DNA of 32,165 nucleotides from Ramlibacter sp. (GTDB lineage: Bacteria > Pseudomonadota > Gammaproteobacteria > Burkholderiales > Burkholderiaceae_C), in the NCBI GenBank assembly GCA_021323335.1, contig JAJTCN010000097.1, positions 1 through 32,165 of the forward strand. The letters run 5' to 3'. The notes under the pieces are model-generated. The model did not search any database. It was not told the DNA's origin and saw only the letters and a list, made by a program, of their open reading frames with translations. This document shows positions 8,288-15,951 of this stretch, piece by piece. The position numbers and the translations under genes are program-made. Position 1 is the stretch's first letter, and the number at the start of each line of letters is the position of its first letter.

Positions 8288-9454
8288 TCAATGCATGAAC
8301 CGGTTCTCGCGCGTGTAGATCGCCAGGTCCACCAGGGTCAGGCCGGTGTAGTCGCCGGGCTGGTACTTCAGGCGCAGGCCGTTGATGTCGACGACACCCG
8401 CCTTCACCAGGCCCTGCACGAAACTCTCGCGGGTGGGCTCGGGCCCGGCCAGCTTGAGCGCGGCGACCAGCGCCTTGGCCGTGAGGTAGCCTTCCAGGCT
8501 GCCGTACGAGAACGGCTTGCCGGGCTGCAACCGCGCGAACACGTCGCGGTACTCGCGGGCGATTTCGGTCTTGCGCTCCATCGGGTTGGGCACGACCTGA
8601 GCGAACACCATGCCGTGCGCCAGGTCGCCGAGCTTTTCGGCCAGCTGGGCGGAGCCGGAGTTCACCGCGCTGAACGAAGCCTTGACGCCCAGCGCCCGCG
8701 ACTTGCGGATCAACTGCTCGTACATGCCCGCGCCGCCGTGGTTGATGACCACCTGGGCGCCGGAGGTGCCGATGCGTTGCGCCATCGCCGTGATCTCCGG
8801 ATCACCGATGCTGGACTTGAACGGCAGGTCGGCAACCAGCTCCATCTTCAACTGCTGGCACAGGATGCGCACGTTCTCCAGGTGCTGCAGGCCCGTTTCG
8901 GAATCGGAGCGGACGAACGCCGCGCGCGTCATGCCCAGGCTGCGCGCGTGTTCCAGCAGCGCGCGGAACTCGTCGCGGTGCTCCGCCCGCACCGGGAACA
9001 CCAGCGGCTGGTGCGGCCGCCGCAGCGTCGGCGAGCCCGCCATCGGGCCGAAGAAAGGGACCTTCAGGTCCACTGCCGCCTTCATCACCGCGGTGGACGG
9101 GCCGCCCTCGATGGAGCCGAACAGGATGAACGCCTTCTCCTTGAGCACCAGGTCCCGGGCATTGGCTTCAGCCTTCGTGCCGCTGTTGTCGTCGTCCAGC
9201 GTCTTCAGCAGGATCTGGCGCCCGTGCACGCCGCCTTGGGCATTGGCCGCCTTGAGATAGGCCGCGATGCCGTCCTGCACCGCCATGCCGTAGGCGTTCT
9301 TGCCACCCTGCAGCGTGATCGTCTGCCCGATCAGGAGAGTGGTTCGCGTCACGCCGTCGGCGGCTGCGGAAGCTGCGGTCGCTCCTGCTGCCAGCGTGAG
9401 CGACAGCATCGCGGCGGGCCACCGCCTCAGGGCGAAAGTCAGGAACGTGGTCAT
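8288..9454 (-). CDS. LivK-type ABC transporter substrate-binding protein
   Basis: A periplasmic receptor of 388 residues for the branched-chain amino acid (HAAT) class of ABC transporters. A signal peptide covers about residues 1-31 (LAAGATAASAAADG). The mature part has the type I fold hallmarks: LLIGQTITLQGG, the AYLKAANAQGGVHGRQI block seen in LivJ/LivK proteins, and LYGSIEGG-like FILFGSIEGGPS. The start has a good AGGTGA Shine-Dalgarno. No permease or ATPase genes are adjacent, so it is an orphan receptor that may share membrane components encoded elsewhere; ligands of this class include aromatic and aliphatic acids as well as amino acids. It is followed by an Ldh-family dehydrogenase, probably co-transcribed. 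Confidence 0.9.
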   Translation of the reverse strand: MTTFLTFALRRWPAAMLSLTLAAGATAASAAADGVTRTTLLIGQTITLQGGKNAYGMAVQDGIAAYLKAANAQGGVHGRQILLKTLDDDNSGTKAEANARDLVLKEKAFILFGSIEGGPSTAVMKAAVDLKVPFFGPMAGSPTLRRPHQPLVFPVRAEHRDEFRALLEHARSLGMTRAAFVRSDSETGLQHLENVRILCQQLKMELVADLPFKSSIGDPEITAMAQRIGTSGAQVVINHGGAGMYEQLIRKSRALGVKASFSAVNSGSAQLAEKLGDLAHGMVFAQVVPNPMERKTEIAREYRDVFARLQPGKPFSYGSLEGYLTAKALVAALKLAGPEPTRESFVQGLVKAGVVDINGLRLKYQPGDYTGLTLVDLAIYTRENRFMH

Positions 9455-9659
9455 GGGATCACCTTTGTAACAAGATGTTTACAGTTTGCAACATGCCTTC
9501 GGCAGACACAAGACGCACTCTGTGACTTAAGGCGCGGATCGGCCTTGCGCCGCATCAACCGAACGGGCTACGCCCGGCACCAGGAGCCGAACGGGCCAGC
9601 ACCGCCCCCGGCCAAGCCACCCGCCGGGATAATCCGCCCGACGCAACCAACGAGACGAC

Positions 9660-10922
9660 ATGAGCGAAACCATCTGGATGTGGCTGTTCTTCGCCACCCT
9701 GCCCCTGATGCTGCTGGCGATCTGGTCCATCCGCCGCCACCGCAGCCCGGTGCTGCAGGTGAAGTCCGATTCCGGCATCGCCGACCTGATGCCGTCGCTC
9801 GCCGGCCTGACCCTGGGCACCGCGGTCGGGGGCAACTCCGTGGAGATCCTGGAGAACGGCCACTTCTACGACGTGCTGGAAGCGCGCATCCTGGCCGCGC
9901 AGAAGTCCGTGCACTTCGAGACCTTCCTCTGGAAGCCCGGCGAACTGGCCAAGCGGCTGGCCGCGGCCTTCATCGACCGGGCCCGCGCCGGCGTGACGGT
10001 GCGCATCATGCTCGACGCGGTGGGCAGCAAGACCATCGAGGACGACGTGGTGGAGTTCATGCGCGAGGCGGGCTGCAAGGTGAAGTTCTTCCACAAGCGC
10101 TCGCTCCACACCGTGGGCGTGCTGAACGACCGCGACCACCGCAAGATGTGCATCCTGGACGGCAAGGAAGCCTTTGTCGGCGGCCACTGCATCACCGACG
10201 ACTGGCTCGGCAACGCCGAGGACCACCAGCACAATTCCGACGTCAGCGTCTGGCTGCACGGGCCCATCGTGCACAGCGTGCAGGGCGCCTTCAGCGAGAA
10301 CTGGGCGGGCGAAACCGGCGAACTGTTCGTCGGCGACGCGTTCTTCCCGGTGCTGCACCAGGCGGGCGACATCACGGCGCACGCCGCCTTCACCAAGCCG
10401 GAGAACTCGGCGCCGGCGGTGAAGATCCTGCACCACACGGTGCTGTGCCTGGCGCGCGAGCGCATCTGGATCCAGAACCCCTACTTCATCCCCAAGCGCG
10501 AGGCCATCGACGCGCTGGCCGCGGCCGTGAAGCGCGGCGTGGACGTGCGGGTGCTGATGCCGGCGACCAGCGGGTCCGACGCGCCGATGGTGCAGCACGC
10601 GGGGCACTACCACTTCGAGAGCCTGCTGCAGGCCGGGGTGCGCCTGTTCGAGTACCCCCACACGCTGCTGCACCAGAAGGTGATGACGGTGGACGGCGTC
10701 TGGAGCGCGGTGGGCTCCACCAACTTCGACGATCGCTCCTTCGACACCAACGACGAGATCACGATCGGCATCCTGGACAAGGACGTGGCCACCCGGCTGG
10801 ACGCGATCTTCGAGAAGTACGTGCAGCGCGCCGACGAGATCAGCCCGGAGGAATGGCACAAGCGCAGCTGGATGACCAAGCTGAAACACAATGCGGCCTA
10901 CCTGCTGAACGACGTGCTGTGA
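9660..10922 (+). CDS. cls: Cardiolipin synthase / phospholipase D-family protein
   Basis: A 420-residue protein with one N-terminal membrane segment (TIWMWLFFATLPLMLLAIW) and two phospholipase D domains, each with a complete HKD motif: HRKMCILD followed by GG (about residue 160) and HQKVMTVD followed by GSTNFDDRS (about residue 340). This is the arrangement of ClsB-type cardiolipin synthases, which join two phospholipids at the cytoplasmic membrane. A GATAAT hexamer at 9628-9633 is a possible -10 element, and a GAGAC lies before the ATG. The last codon overlaps the start of the following hydrolase gene (GTGA), so the two form an operon. No residue expected for catalysis is missing. Confidence 0.92.
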   Translation: MSETIWMWLFFATLPLMLLAIWSIRRHRSPVLQVKSDSGIADLMPSLAGLTLGTAVGGNSVEILENGHFYDVLEARILAAQKSVHFETFLWKPGELAKRLAAAFIDRARAGVTVRIMLDAVGSKTIEDDVVEFMREAGCKVKFFHKRSLHTVGVLNDRDHRKMCILDGKEAFVGGHCITDDWLGNAEDHQHNSDVSVWLHGPIVHSVQGAFSENWAGETGELFVGDAFFPVLHQAGDITAHAAFTKPENSAPAVKILHHTVLCLARERIWIQNPYFIPKREAIDALAAAVKRGVDVRVLMPATSGSDAPMVQHAGHYHFESLLQAGVRLFEYPHTLLHQKVMTVDGVWSAVGSTNFDDRSFDTNDEITIGILDKDVATRLDAIFEKYVQRADEISPEEWHKRSWMTKLKHNAAYLLNDVL

Positions 10923-11724
10923 GCGACCTGCCCCCGCTGGAAAGCGAACTTCCGCCCGAAGCACTGCGCGTTCGCGCGCTGGCGACACGTCACACCACCG
11001 ACGGCGGCGAGGGGGACGTCGTGTGGCACGCCTGGGGCCGGGGCCAGCCGCTGGTGCTGCTGCATGGCGGCAGCGGCAGCTGGACGCACTGGATCCGCAA
11101 CGTGGAGGCGCTGGCCGCCGCGGGCCGCTACGTGCTGGTGCCCGACCTGCCCGGCTTCGGCGATTCGGCGCGACCGAGCGATGGACAGGACGCGGACGCG
11201 GTCGCGCCCGTGGTCGGGCGAGGCATCCGGCAGCTGGTGGGCGACGCCCCGGTGGACGTCGCCGGCTTCTCCTTCGGCGGGCTGGTCGCGGCCCTGATGG
11301 CAGCCGCGGACCCGCAACGCGTGCGGCGGCTCGTGCTGCTGGGCGCTCCCGGGCTCGGTTTGCGGGACAAGCGGCTGCCGCTCACGTCGTGGCGCACGCT
11401 GCAGGACCCAGCGCAGCGCATGGCGGCGCATCGCGGCAACCTGGCGGCGCTGATGCTGCACAAGCCGGAGGCGATCGACGACCTGGCGGTGGCGCTGCAG
11501 GCCGCGAACGTGCCGCGCGACCGCATGCACCGGCGCCGGCTGGCGATGGCGAGCAGGATGCGTTGTATTGCGACGTGCTGCCGGCGCTGCGGGAGAAGAT
11601 CGCGACGCCGCCGAAGTTCGGGGAACTGGTGCTGGTGCCCGGGGCCGGGCATTGGGTGCAGTACGAGGCGGCGGAGTCGGTCAACCGCGAGTTGTTGCGA
11701 TTGCTGGGGTCCCGGAATTCGTAG
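10919..11724 (+). pseudogene. Alpha/beta hydrolase, broken by an internal deletion and frameshift
   Basis: The N-terminal part, from the GTG that overlaps the cls stop, reads as a normal alpha/beta hydrolase: LVLLHGGSGSWTHWIRN with the oxyanion-hole HGG, LPGFGDS, and the nucleophile elbow GFSFGG. After RMHRRRLAMA (about 11550) this frame runs into nonsense-like sequence. The missing C-terminal end, EQDALYCDVLPALREK ... PGAGHWVQYEAAE, is in the next frame and ends at 11724. These hold the acid (Asp) and the His of the triad. In relatives a linker and a beta strand of about 20 residues normally separate the two parts, so a deletion of roughly 60-70 bp that is not a multiple of three best explains it. 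As read, no single product has the full Ser-Asp-His triad. Confidence 0.85.
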
Positions 11725-11750
11725 GTCGGTGGTGACGCAGGAACCCCGAC
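11721..11750 (+). repeat. Dispersed extragenic repeat, copy 1
   Basis: The sequence GTAGGTCGGTGG then TGACGCAGGAACCCCGAC is one copy of a short family built on GTAGGCCGG ... ACCCCGG that also occurs at 13308-13335, 13353-13386 and 18210-18240. The ends are partly complementary, so a hairpin is possible. It lies between the convergent hydrolase remnant and the L,D-transpeptidase, and its first bases supply the hydrolase TAG stop. Confidence 0.65.
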
Positions 11751-11757
11751 AACCCGC

Positions 11758-12606
11758 CTACATCCCCGCCCTGCCCTTGGCCGGCGCCTGCGCCACCTGC
11801 GTCGTCTTGTTCGCCACGTCGTACGACCCGAACAACTGCTGCGGCGCCCTGGTCTCCGGCAACACGTACACGTACGCGCCCTTCTTCAACACGGTCGGCC
11901 GCAGCAGGCGGTCGTAGAAGGACGGCGGCACGTTGACGCAGCCGTTGGAGATGCGGTTGTCGCCGATGTCCGCCGTCGCCAGGCGCTCGGCCCGGTTCTC
12001 CTTGCCCACCTTGCGCAGGCGGTGCAGCGAGATCGCGGCGTTGTAGTCGATCCAGATCACGTTGTCGCCGTGCGTGTTCTTGCCCGGCCGCGCCAGGAAG
12101 CGGCCGGCCGGCGTCGCCTTCTCGTCCGGCTTGAGCTGCGAGATCGGCTTGCTGGCGGTGCCGGGCGGAATGACGTCGCCGACGGCCTGGCCCAGCAAGA
12201 CAGGGGCATCGCTCTTGAGCTTGCCGTTCGGCTCGAACAGGTACATCCGGGCCTGCTTCTTGTCGACGACCACGAAGGCCTTGTTCTGGTTGTTGCGCGT
12301 GTAGGAAACCCAGTTGGCGATGTGCACCACGTCCGGCGGCGCTTCGGTCTTGCCGAAGTCGGCGAGCGGCCCGGGCTTGGGCGCCTCCGGCTTCTTCGCG
12401 GTCCTGGTGGACTTCTTCGCCGGCTTCTTGCCGGCCTTCTTGCTGGTGGCCGCCTTGGCATTCTTCTTCGCGACGGTGGCCGACGCCTTGGCCGGAGCCT
12501 CCTTCTTGTCCGCCGCGGCGAAGGCCGGTGTCAGGCACAGGGCCGCACCCAGCAGCAAGGCCTGGCGCAGGGCCGATCGGAGTGGAGTGGCGAACAGATC
12601 TTGCAT
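11758..12606 (-). CDS. L,D-transpeptidase (YkuD/ErfK family)
   Basis: A 282-residue exported protein. A signal peptide (about residues 1-31, LLLGAALCLTPAFAAA) is followed by a Lys/Ala/Pro-rich linker (residues 33-80) suited to crossing or gripping the cell wall, then a YkuD domain. Catalytic-site residues are H195 (ISLHRL) and the nucleophile C223 in RISNGCVNVP. The usual SHGC His is Asn here; a Tyr at this place (SYGCINVP) is common in related beta-proteobacterial proteins, so this need not mean loss of activity. The expected role is forming 3-3 cross-links or anchoring proteins to peptidoglycan in the periplasm. The reading frame is open far upstream, but the ATG at 12604-12606 precedes the signal peptide. 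The DedA gene lies 74 bp upstream on the same strand. Confidence 0.9.
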   Translation of the reverse strand: MQDLFATPLRSALRQALLLGAALCLTPAFAAADKKEAPAKASATVAKKNAKAATSKKAGKKPAKKSTRTAKKPEAPKPGPLADFGKTEAPPDVVHIANWVSYTRNNQNKAFVVVDKKQARMYLFEPNGKLKSDAPVLLGQAVGDVIPPGTASKPISQLKPDEKATPAGRFLARPGKNTHGDNVIWIDYNAAISLHRLRKVGKENRAERLATADIGDNRISNGCVNVPPSFYDRLLRPTVLKKGAYVYVLPETRAPQQLFGSYDVANKTTQVAQAPAKGRAGM

Positions 12607-12680
12607 GGTTGCCCAGCTTAGGAAGGCGGGCGGACGGACCGGGTGCGACGAAGCCAGCGAGGCTTGTAGGAACGCGGCAC

Positions 12681-13283
12681 TCAGGCCGTACGCATGCGAC
12701 GACGCTCGCGCAGCCACCACGCGAGCAGGATCGCCAGCACGGCCACCGTCAGCACGGTGTCGGCGCGGTCGAAGCGCGGCTGCAGGGCCTGCCACTGCCA
12801 GCCCAGGCTGTGCGCGCCGAACACGAACAGCGGCACCTGGACCAGGGCGGCGATGCCGTCGGCGATGAAGAACGTGCGATACGGCAGCCGCAACGTGCCG
12901 TAGATGAAATACAGCGTCGCGCGCTGGCCCGGAAGGAAGCGCGTGACGAAGGCCAGCACCGCGCCGTGGCGCCGCATCCTGTCTTCCAGTCCTGGAAGCC
13001 GCTCCGGGGCGACGATGCGGCGGGCCCAGGGCTTGCGGATCCAGCGCGCGCCGTAGCGATGGCCGATCCACATGCCGAGGGCGTCGCCCGCCATCACCGC
13101 CAGCCATGCGACGATCACCAGCGGCACGGGCTGCAGCGACCCGAGCTTCGCGCTGGCGAGCAGCAGGATGTCCTGGCTCAGCGGCGCCCCGACACCAGCG
13201 GAGAACAGCAGCCAGGCGGCCATGCCGTAGGCGGCGGCGCCTTGCAGCGAGGCGAGCAGGCCGAGGAAGATGTCGAGGAACAC
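12681..13283 (-). CDS. DedA family membrane protein
   Basis: An integral membrane protein of about 200 residues. Family motifs are SAGVGAPLSQDILLLASAK, the AGDALGMWIGHRYGARW block, and the diagnostic RFLPGQRATLYFIYGTLRLPYRTFF, with several hydrophobic segments. DedA/SNARE-associated proteins are lipid scramblase-type transporters, some of which flip undecaprenyl phosphate back across the membrane, which fits the neighbouring cell-wall and phospholipid genes. I chose the GTG at 13281-13283 (reading V-FLDIFLGLL). An upstream GTG at 13325 would add 14 residues encoded almost wholly by a dispersed repeat, so it is less likely. The start remains uncertain because neither has a good Shine-Dalgarno. 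Confidence 0.85.
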   Translation of the reverse strand: MFLDIFLGLLASLQGAAAYGMAAWLLFSAGVGAPLSQDILLLASAKLGSLQPVPLVIVAWLAVMAGDALGMWIGHRYGARWIRKPWARRIVAPERLPGLEDRMRRHGAVLAFVTRFLPGQRATLYFIYGTLRLPYRTFFIADGIAALVQVPLFVFGAHSLGWQWQALQPRFDRADTVLTVAVLAILLAWWLRERRRMRTA

Positions 13284-13307
13284 CGGGGGATGGTAGCGGC
13301 TGGGGCA

Positions 13308-13335
13308 CCGGGGTTCCTGCGTCACCCCGGCCTAC
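13308..13335 (-). repeat. Dispersed extragenic repeat, copy 2
   Basis: CCGGGGTTCCTGCGTC continuing to CCCCGGCCTAC is the reverse orientation of the repeat at 11721-11750 and agrees with it nearly base for base (GACGCAGGAACCCC core). It sits immediately upstream of the DedA gene, facing a third copy at 13353, so the two form an inverted pair. Confidence 0.65.
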
Positions 13336-13352
13336 GAGGGAACCATCCCACC

Positions 13353-13386
13353 GTAGGCCGGTGGTGAGCGCGCAGCCGAACCCCGG
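13353..13386 (+). repeat. Dispersed extragenic repeat, copy 3
   Basis: GTAGGCCGGTGGTGAGCG continuing to CGAACCCCGG has the same ends as the copies at 11721 and 13308, with a diverged middle. It lies just downstream of the 2-hydroxyacid dehydrogenase stop (13388) and is inverted relative to copy 2, 17 bp away, giving a larger cruciform-capable structure between two minus-strand genes. Confidence 0.6.
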
Positions 13387-13387
13387 T

Positions 13388-14203
13388 TCAAACCGCTACG
13401 CCCCTCCCCACCACCGCCAACACGTTCCTCGCGGCAGCGATGCCCATGTTCACATACGCATCGCCCGTCACCCCCCCGATGTGCGGACTCAGCACCAGCC
13501 GGGGATGCCCGAAGAAGGGATGATCCTTCGGCGTCGGTTCCTGCGCGAACGCATCCAGTCCCGCCATGGCCACCTGCCCGCTCTCGAGCGCGGCGAGCAG
13601 CGCGGCCTCGTCGACCAGGCCGCCGCGGCCGGTGTTGATGATCATCACGCCCCGCTTGCACTGCGCCAGCGTTCCGGCATTCACCAGGTTGCGGTTCTCG
13701 TCGGTCAGCGGGCAATGCAGCGAGATCGCATCCGCCTCGCGCCACAGCGTGGGCAGGTCCACCGGTTGCACGTACTCCGGCAGGTCCTTCGCAAAAGGAT
13801 CGAAGCCGATCACGCGCATGTCCATCGCCGCGGCCATGCGCGCAAAGCGCCGGCCGATGGCGCCGAGGCCGACGACCCCGACAGTGCGGCCCGCCAGCTC
13901 CACGCTCTTGTGCGTGGCCTTGTCCCAGTGGCCGTGGTGCATGCGGTCGTTGAGCTGGACCACCGACTTCGCGCAGGCCAGCAGCAGCGCCATGGCCTGC
14001 TCCGCCACCGCGGCCGCATTGGCGCCGACAGCGGCCTTGACCTCGATGCCCCGCGACGCGGCGGCTGCCTTGTCGATGGTGTCGGTGCCGCTGCCATGCT
14101 TGGAGATCACCTTGAGCGACGGCGCCGCGTCCATCGCTTCGGCGCCCACCTGGCTGTAGCGCACGATGATGGCCACCGGGTCGTGCCGGCGCGCCAGCGC
14201 CAC
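13388..14203 (-). CDS. D-2-hydroxyacid dehydrogenase, 5'-truncated
   Basis: The readable product (271 residues from a GTG) contains the NAD-binding domain of the D-isomer 2-hydroxyacid dehydrogenases: GRTVGVVGLGAIGRRFARM with the GxGxxG loop, FDPFAKDL with the Asp that selects NAD, NTGRGGLVDEAAL with the catalytic Arg, and LSPHIGGVTGDAYVN with the catalytic His. The substrate domain starts abruptly: about the first 40 residues usual for this family are missing. The frame stays open upstream only to 14254, where it meets the TGA of the RraA gene. No ATG or Shine-Dalgarno is visible before the surviving sequence. It was probably the third gene of the tctC-rraA operon and is likely inactive. Confidence 0.75.
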   Translation of the reverse strand: MALARRHDPVAIIVRYSQVGAEAMDAAPSLKVISKHGSGTDTIDKAAAASRGIEVKAAVGANAAAVAEQAMALLLACAKSVVQLNDRMHHGHWDKATHKSVELAGRTVGVVGLGAIGRRFARMAAAMDMRVIGFDPFAKDLPEYVQPVDLPTLWREADAISLHCPLTDENRNLVNAGTLAQCKRGVMIINTGRGGLVDEAALLAALESGQVAMAGLDAFAQEPTPKDHPFFGHPRLVLSPHIGGVTGDAYVNMGIAAARNVLAVVGRGVAV

Positions 14204-14251
14204 GATGTCCGCCGGCTGCGGCGTCTTGCCCGCCCAAGAGGGCCGGCCTGC

Positions 14252-14858
14252 TCACAGCGACTCGCCTTCCTTCAGCACGCCGGCGCTGCGCAACGCTGCG
14301 TCGAGCCAGGAGGCGCTGGTCTTGCCCTGCTTGATCTGGGCGATGCGCGCCGACTCGTCGGCCACCTTCTTCGCCGCCAGCGGCAGCAGCGACTCCAGCT
14401 TGTCGCGCTCCACGACCACCACGCCATCGGCATCGCCGATCACGAAATCGCCAGGGTGCACCGTCACGCCGCCCACCGTCACCGGATGGCCGATGCGGCC
14501 GCCGACCTGCTTGGTCGGGCCGTTGGGGTTCATGCCGACCGAGAAGACCGGGAAATCCATCTCGTCGATCTCCAGGCTGTCGCGCACGGCGCCGTCGATC
14601 ACGACTCCGGCGATGCCCAACTGGCGGCACGCCGTCATCATGATCGTGCCCATGAGGGCCGCGGTCTGGTCGCCCTTGCCGTCGATGACGAGCACGTCGC
14701 CGGGCTTCGCCATCGCCATGGCGGCGTGGATCATGAGGTTGTCACCGGGGCGCACTTCCACCGTCGGCCAGGATGGCCGGCTGGTATTGCGAAGCCTGGC
14801 GCACCAGGTCGGCGGAGACGCGCTGGAAGTCGCGCACGATGTCGGGAGTTTGCGCCAT
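14252..14858 (-). pseudogene. RraA/HMG-aldolase family protein, broken by an internal deletion
   Basis: The start (ATG at 14856-14858, five bases after the tctC stop) reads MAQTPDIVRDFQRVSADLVR, then ASQYQPAILAD, the normal N-terminus of RraA-like 4-hydroxy-4-methyl-2-oxoglutarate/oxaloacetate aldolases. At about 14760 this frame goes to GGSAPR and stops soon after, while the rest of the enzyme continues in another frame: VEVRPGDNLMIHAAM, KPGDVLVIDGKGD, AGVVIDGAVRDSLEI (with the catalytic Arg-Asp region) and the normal C-terminus. The segment that normally links ILAD to VEVRPGD (about 25 residues, including an active-site loop) is absent. The remaining length (607 bp) is not a multiple of three. 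The class cleaves pyruvate-yielding hydroxy acids from aromatic catabolism. Confidence 0.85.
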
Positions 14859-14863
14859 GGTGC

Positions 14864-15838
14864 TCAATCCACCTTGGCGCCGGATTCCTTGACGACCTTG
14901 CCCCAGCGGGTGATGTCTTCGCGGATGAGGGTGGCGAACTGCTCCGGCGTGCTGCCGGCCACGTCCGCGCCCTGGTCGCTGAGCTTCTTCAGCAAGTCCG
15001 GCGCTTGCAGCGCCTTGTTGATTTCGGCGTTGACGCGGGTCACCACCTCCTTGGGCAGCTTGGCCGGGCCGACGACGCCGAACCACGTGACCGCCTCGAA
15101 GCCCTTGTAGCCGGACTCGGCGATGGTGGGCACCTGCGGCAGGTCGTCCGCGCGCTTGGCGGAGGTGACCGCGATGGCGCGCATCTTGCCGTTCTTGATG
15201 TGGCCGATGAGGGTGGGCACGGACGACACGTACAGCTGCACCTGGCCGCCGATCAGGTCGGTCGCGCCTTGCGCGGCGCCCTTGTACGGCACGTGCGTGA
15301 GCTGCACGTTGGCCGTGCGCTGGAACAGCTCGGTGGCCAGGTGGGCCACGGTGCCGTTGCCGGAGGTGGCGTAGTTCAGGCTGAGCGGCTTGGCTTTCGA
15401 CGCGGCCACCACGTCCGCCAACGTCTTGTACGGCGAGTCGGCCGCCACCACGATCACCAGCGGCGCGCTGGCCACCATGCTCACGGGCGCCAGGTCCTTG
15501 ACCGGGTCGTACGGCAGCTTGGAGTACAGCGTGGGATTGATCGCCAGGTTGCTGGTCTGGCCCAGCACGAAGGTGTAGCCGTCGGCCGGCGACTTGGCGG
15601 CGGCGTCGACGCCGAGGTTGCCGCCCGAGCCCGGCTTGTTCTCGATGACCACCGTCCAGCCGGTGTTGGTGGCGACCTTCTGCGCCACCTCGCGGCCGAT
15701 GATGTCCGTGCCGCCGCCGGCCGGGAACGGCACGATCAGCTTGATGGGCTTGGCGGGCCAGGCCTGGGCCAGCACGGCGCCGGAAGAAAAGGTGGCAGCG
15801 ACGGCCAGGGCCAGCGCAACGCGACGGGAAATCAGCAT
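14864..15838 (-). CDS. TctC/Bug-family solute-binding protein (second copy)
   Basis: A 324-residue periplasmic receptor. The signal peptide is MLISRRVALALAVAATFSS through VLAQA, followed by the family signature WPAKPIKLIVPFPAGGGTDI, PADGYTF, a NYATSGNGT block and a TWFGVVGPAKLP segment. The ATG has a strong AAGGAGAC site; the open frame extends 34 codons further but that extension is not signal-like. No tctA or tctB lies nearby, so it must share a membrane pair encoded elsewhere or act as a sensor. It heads an operon with the RraA-type aldolase and the 2-hydroxyacid dehydrogenase and is divergent from an IclR regulator, which suggests uptake of a carboxylate that induces its own breakdown. 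Confidence 0.92.
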   Translation of the reverse strand: MLISRRVALALAVAATFSSGAVLAQAWPAKPIKLIVPFPAGGGTDIIGREVAQKVATNTGWTVVIENKPGSGGNLGVDAAAKSPADGYTFVLGQTSNLAINPTLYSKLPYDPVKDLAPVSMVASAPLVIVVAADSPYKTLADVVAASKAKPLSLNYATSGNGTVAHLATELFQRTANVQLTHVPYKGAAQGATDLIGGQVQLYVSSVPTLIGHIKNGKMRAIAVTSAKRADDLPQVPTIAESGYKGFEAVTWFGVVGPAKLPKEVVTRVNAEINKALQAPDLLKKLSDQGADVAGSTPEQFATLIREDITRWGKVVKESGAKVD

Positions 15839-15904
15839 GGGTTTGTCTCCTTCGGGTGGACTCGCGAAGCCTCGCTTCGTCGATGGGGCGGATTTTGAAA
15901 GCGC

Positions 15905-15938
15905 GTTGCACTCCGTACAATGGGGTTGCACTCTGCAC
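15905..15938. promoter_or_regulatory. Candidate IclR operator: 9-bp direct repeat with 20-bp period
   Basis: The 113-bp divergent region between tctC and the iclR gene has GTTGCACTC twice, at 15905-15913 and 15925-15933, exactly 20 bp (about two helical turns) apart. The first copy is also part of an imperfect palindrome TTGCACTCCGTACAA (15906-15920). Position and spacing fit binding by a dimeric or tetrameric regulator, most simply the adjacent IclR protein. The TTGCAC units could also serve as -35 elements for the plus-strand gene. Confidence 0.5.
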
Positions 15939-15951
15939 ACCCTGTTTCACC

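Noticed and set aside
9455-9540. Operator-like inverted sequence (TTGCAAAC ... GTTACAA) upstream of the LivK-type gene
   Set aside because: The match is imperfect, no regulator gene is adjacent, and no convincing pair of promoter boxes could be placed.
11540-11560. Programmed ribosomal frameshift in the hydrolase gene
   Set aside because: No slippery heptamer or downstream structure is evident, and a conserved stretch of protein is missing as well as the frame, which a frameshift alone cannot explain.
8201-11917. A plus-strand frame of over 1200 codons running through several genes
   Set aside because: Only its part from 10919 to about 11550 (hydrolase N-terminus) looks like protein. The rest lies antisense to, or in a shifted frame of, the dehydrogenase, binding protein and cls genes.
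11930-11950. Loss of the catalytic motif in the L,D-transpeptidase (SNGC instead of SHGC)
   Set aside because: The His next to Gly-Cys is not invariant; related proteins carry SYGC. The nucleophile Cys and the upstream His are present, so it was kept as an intact gene.
13284-13325. Upstream GTG start for the DedA protein
   Set aside because: The added 14 residues are encoded by a dispersed repeat and carry no family similarity.
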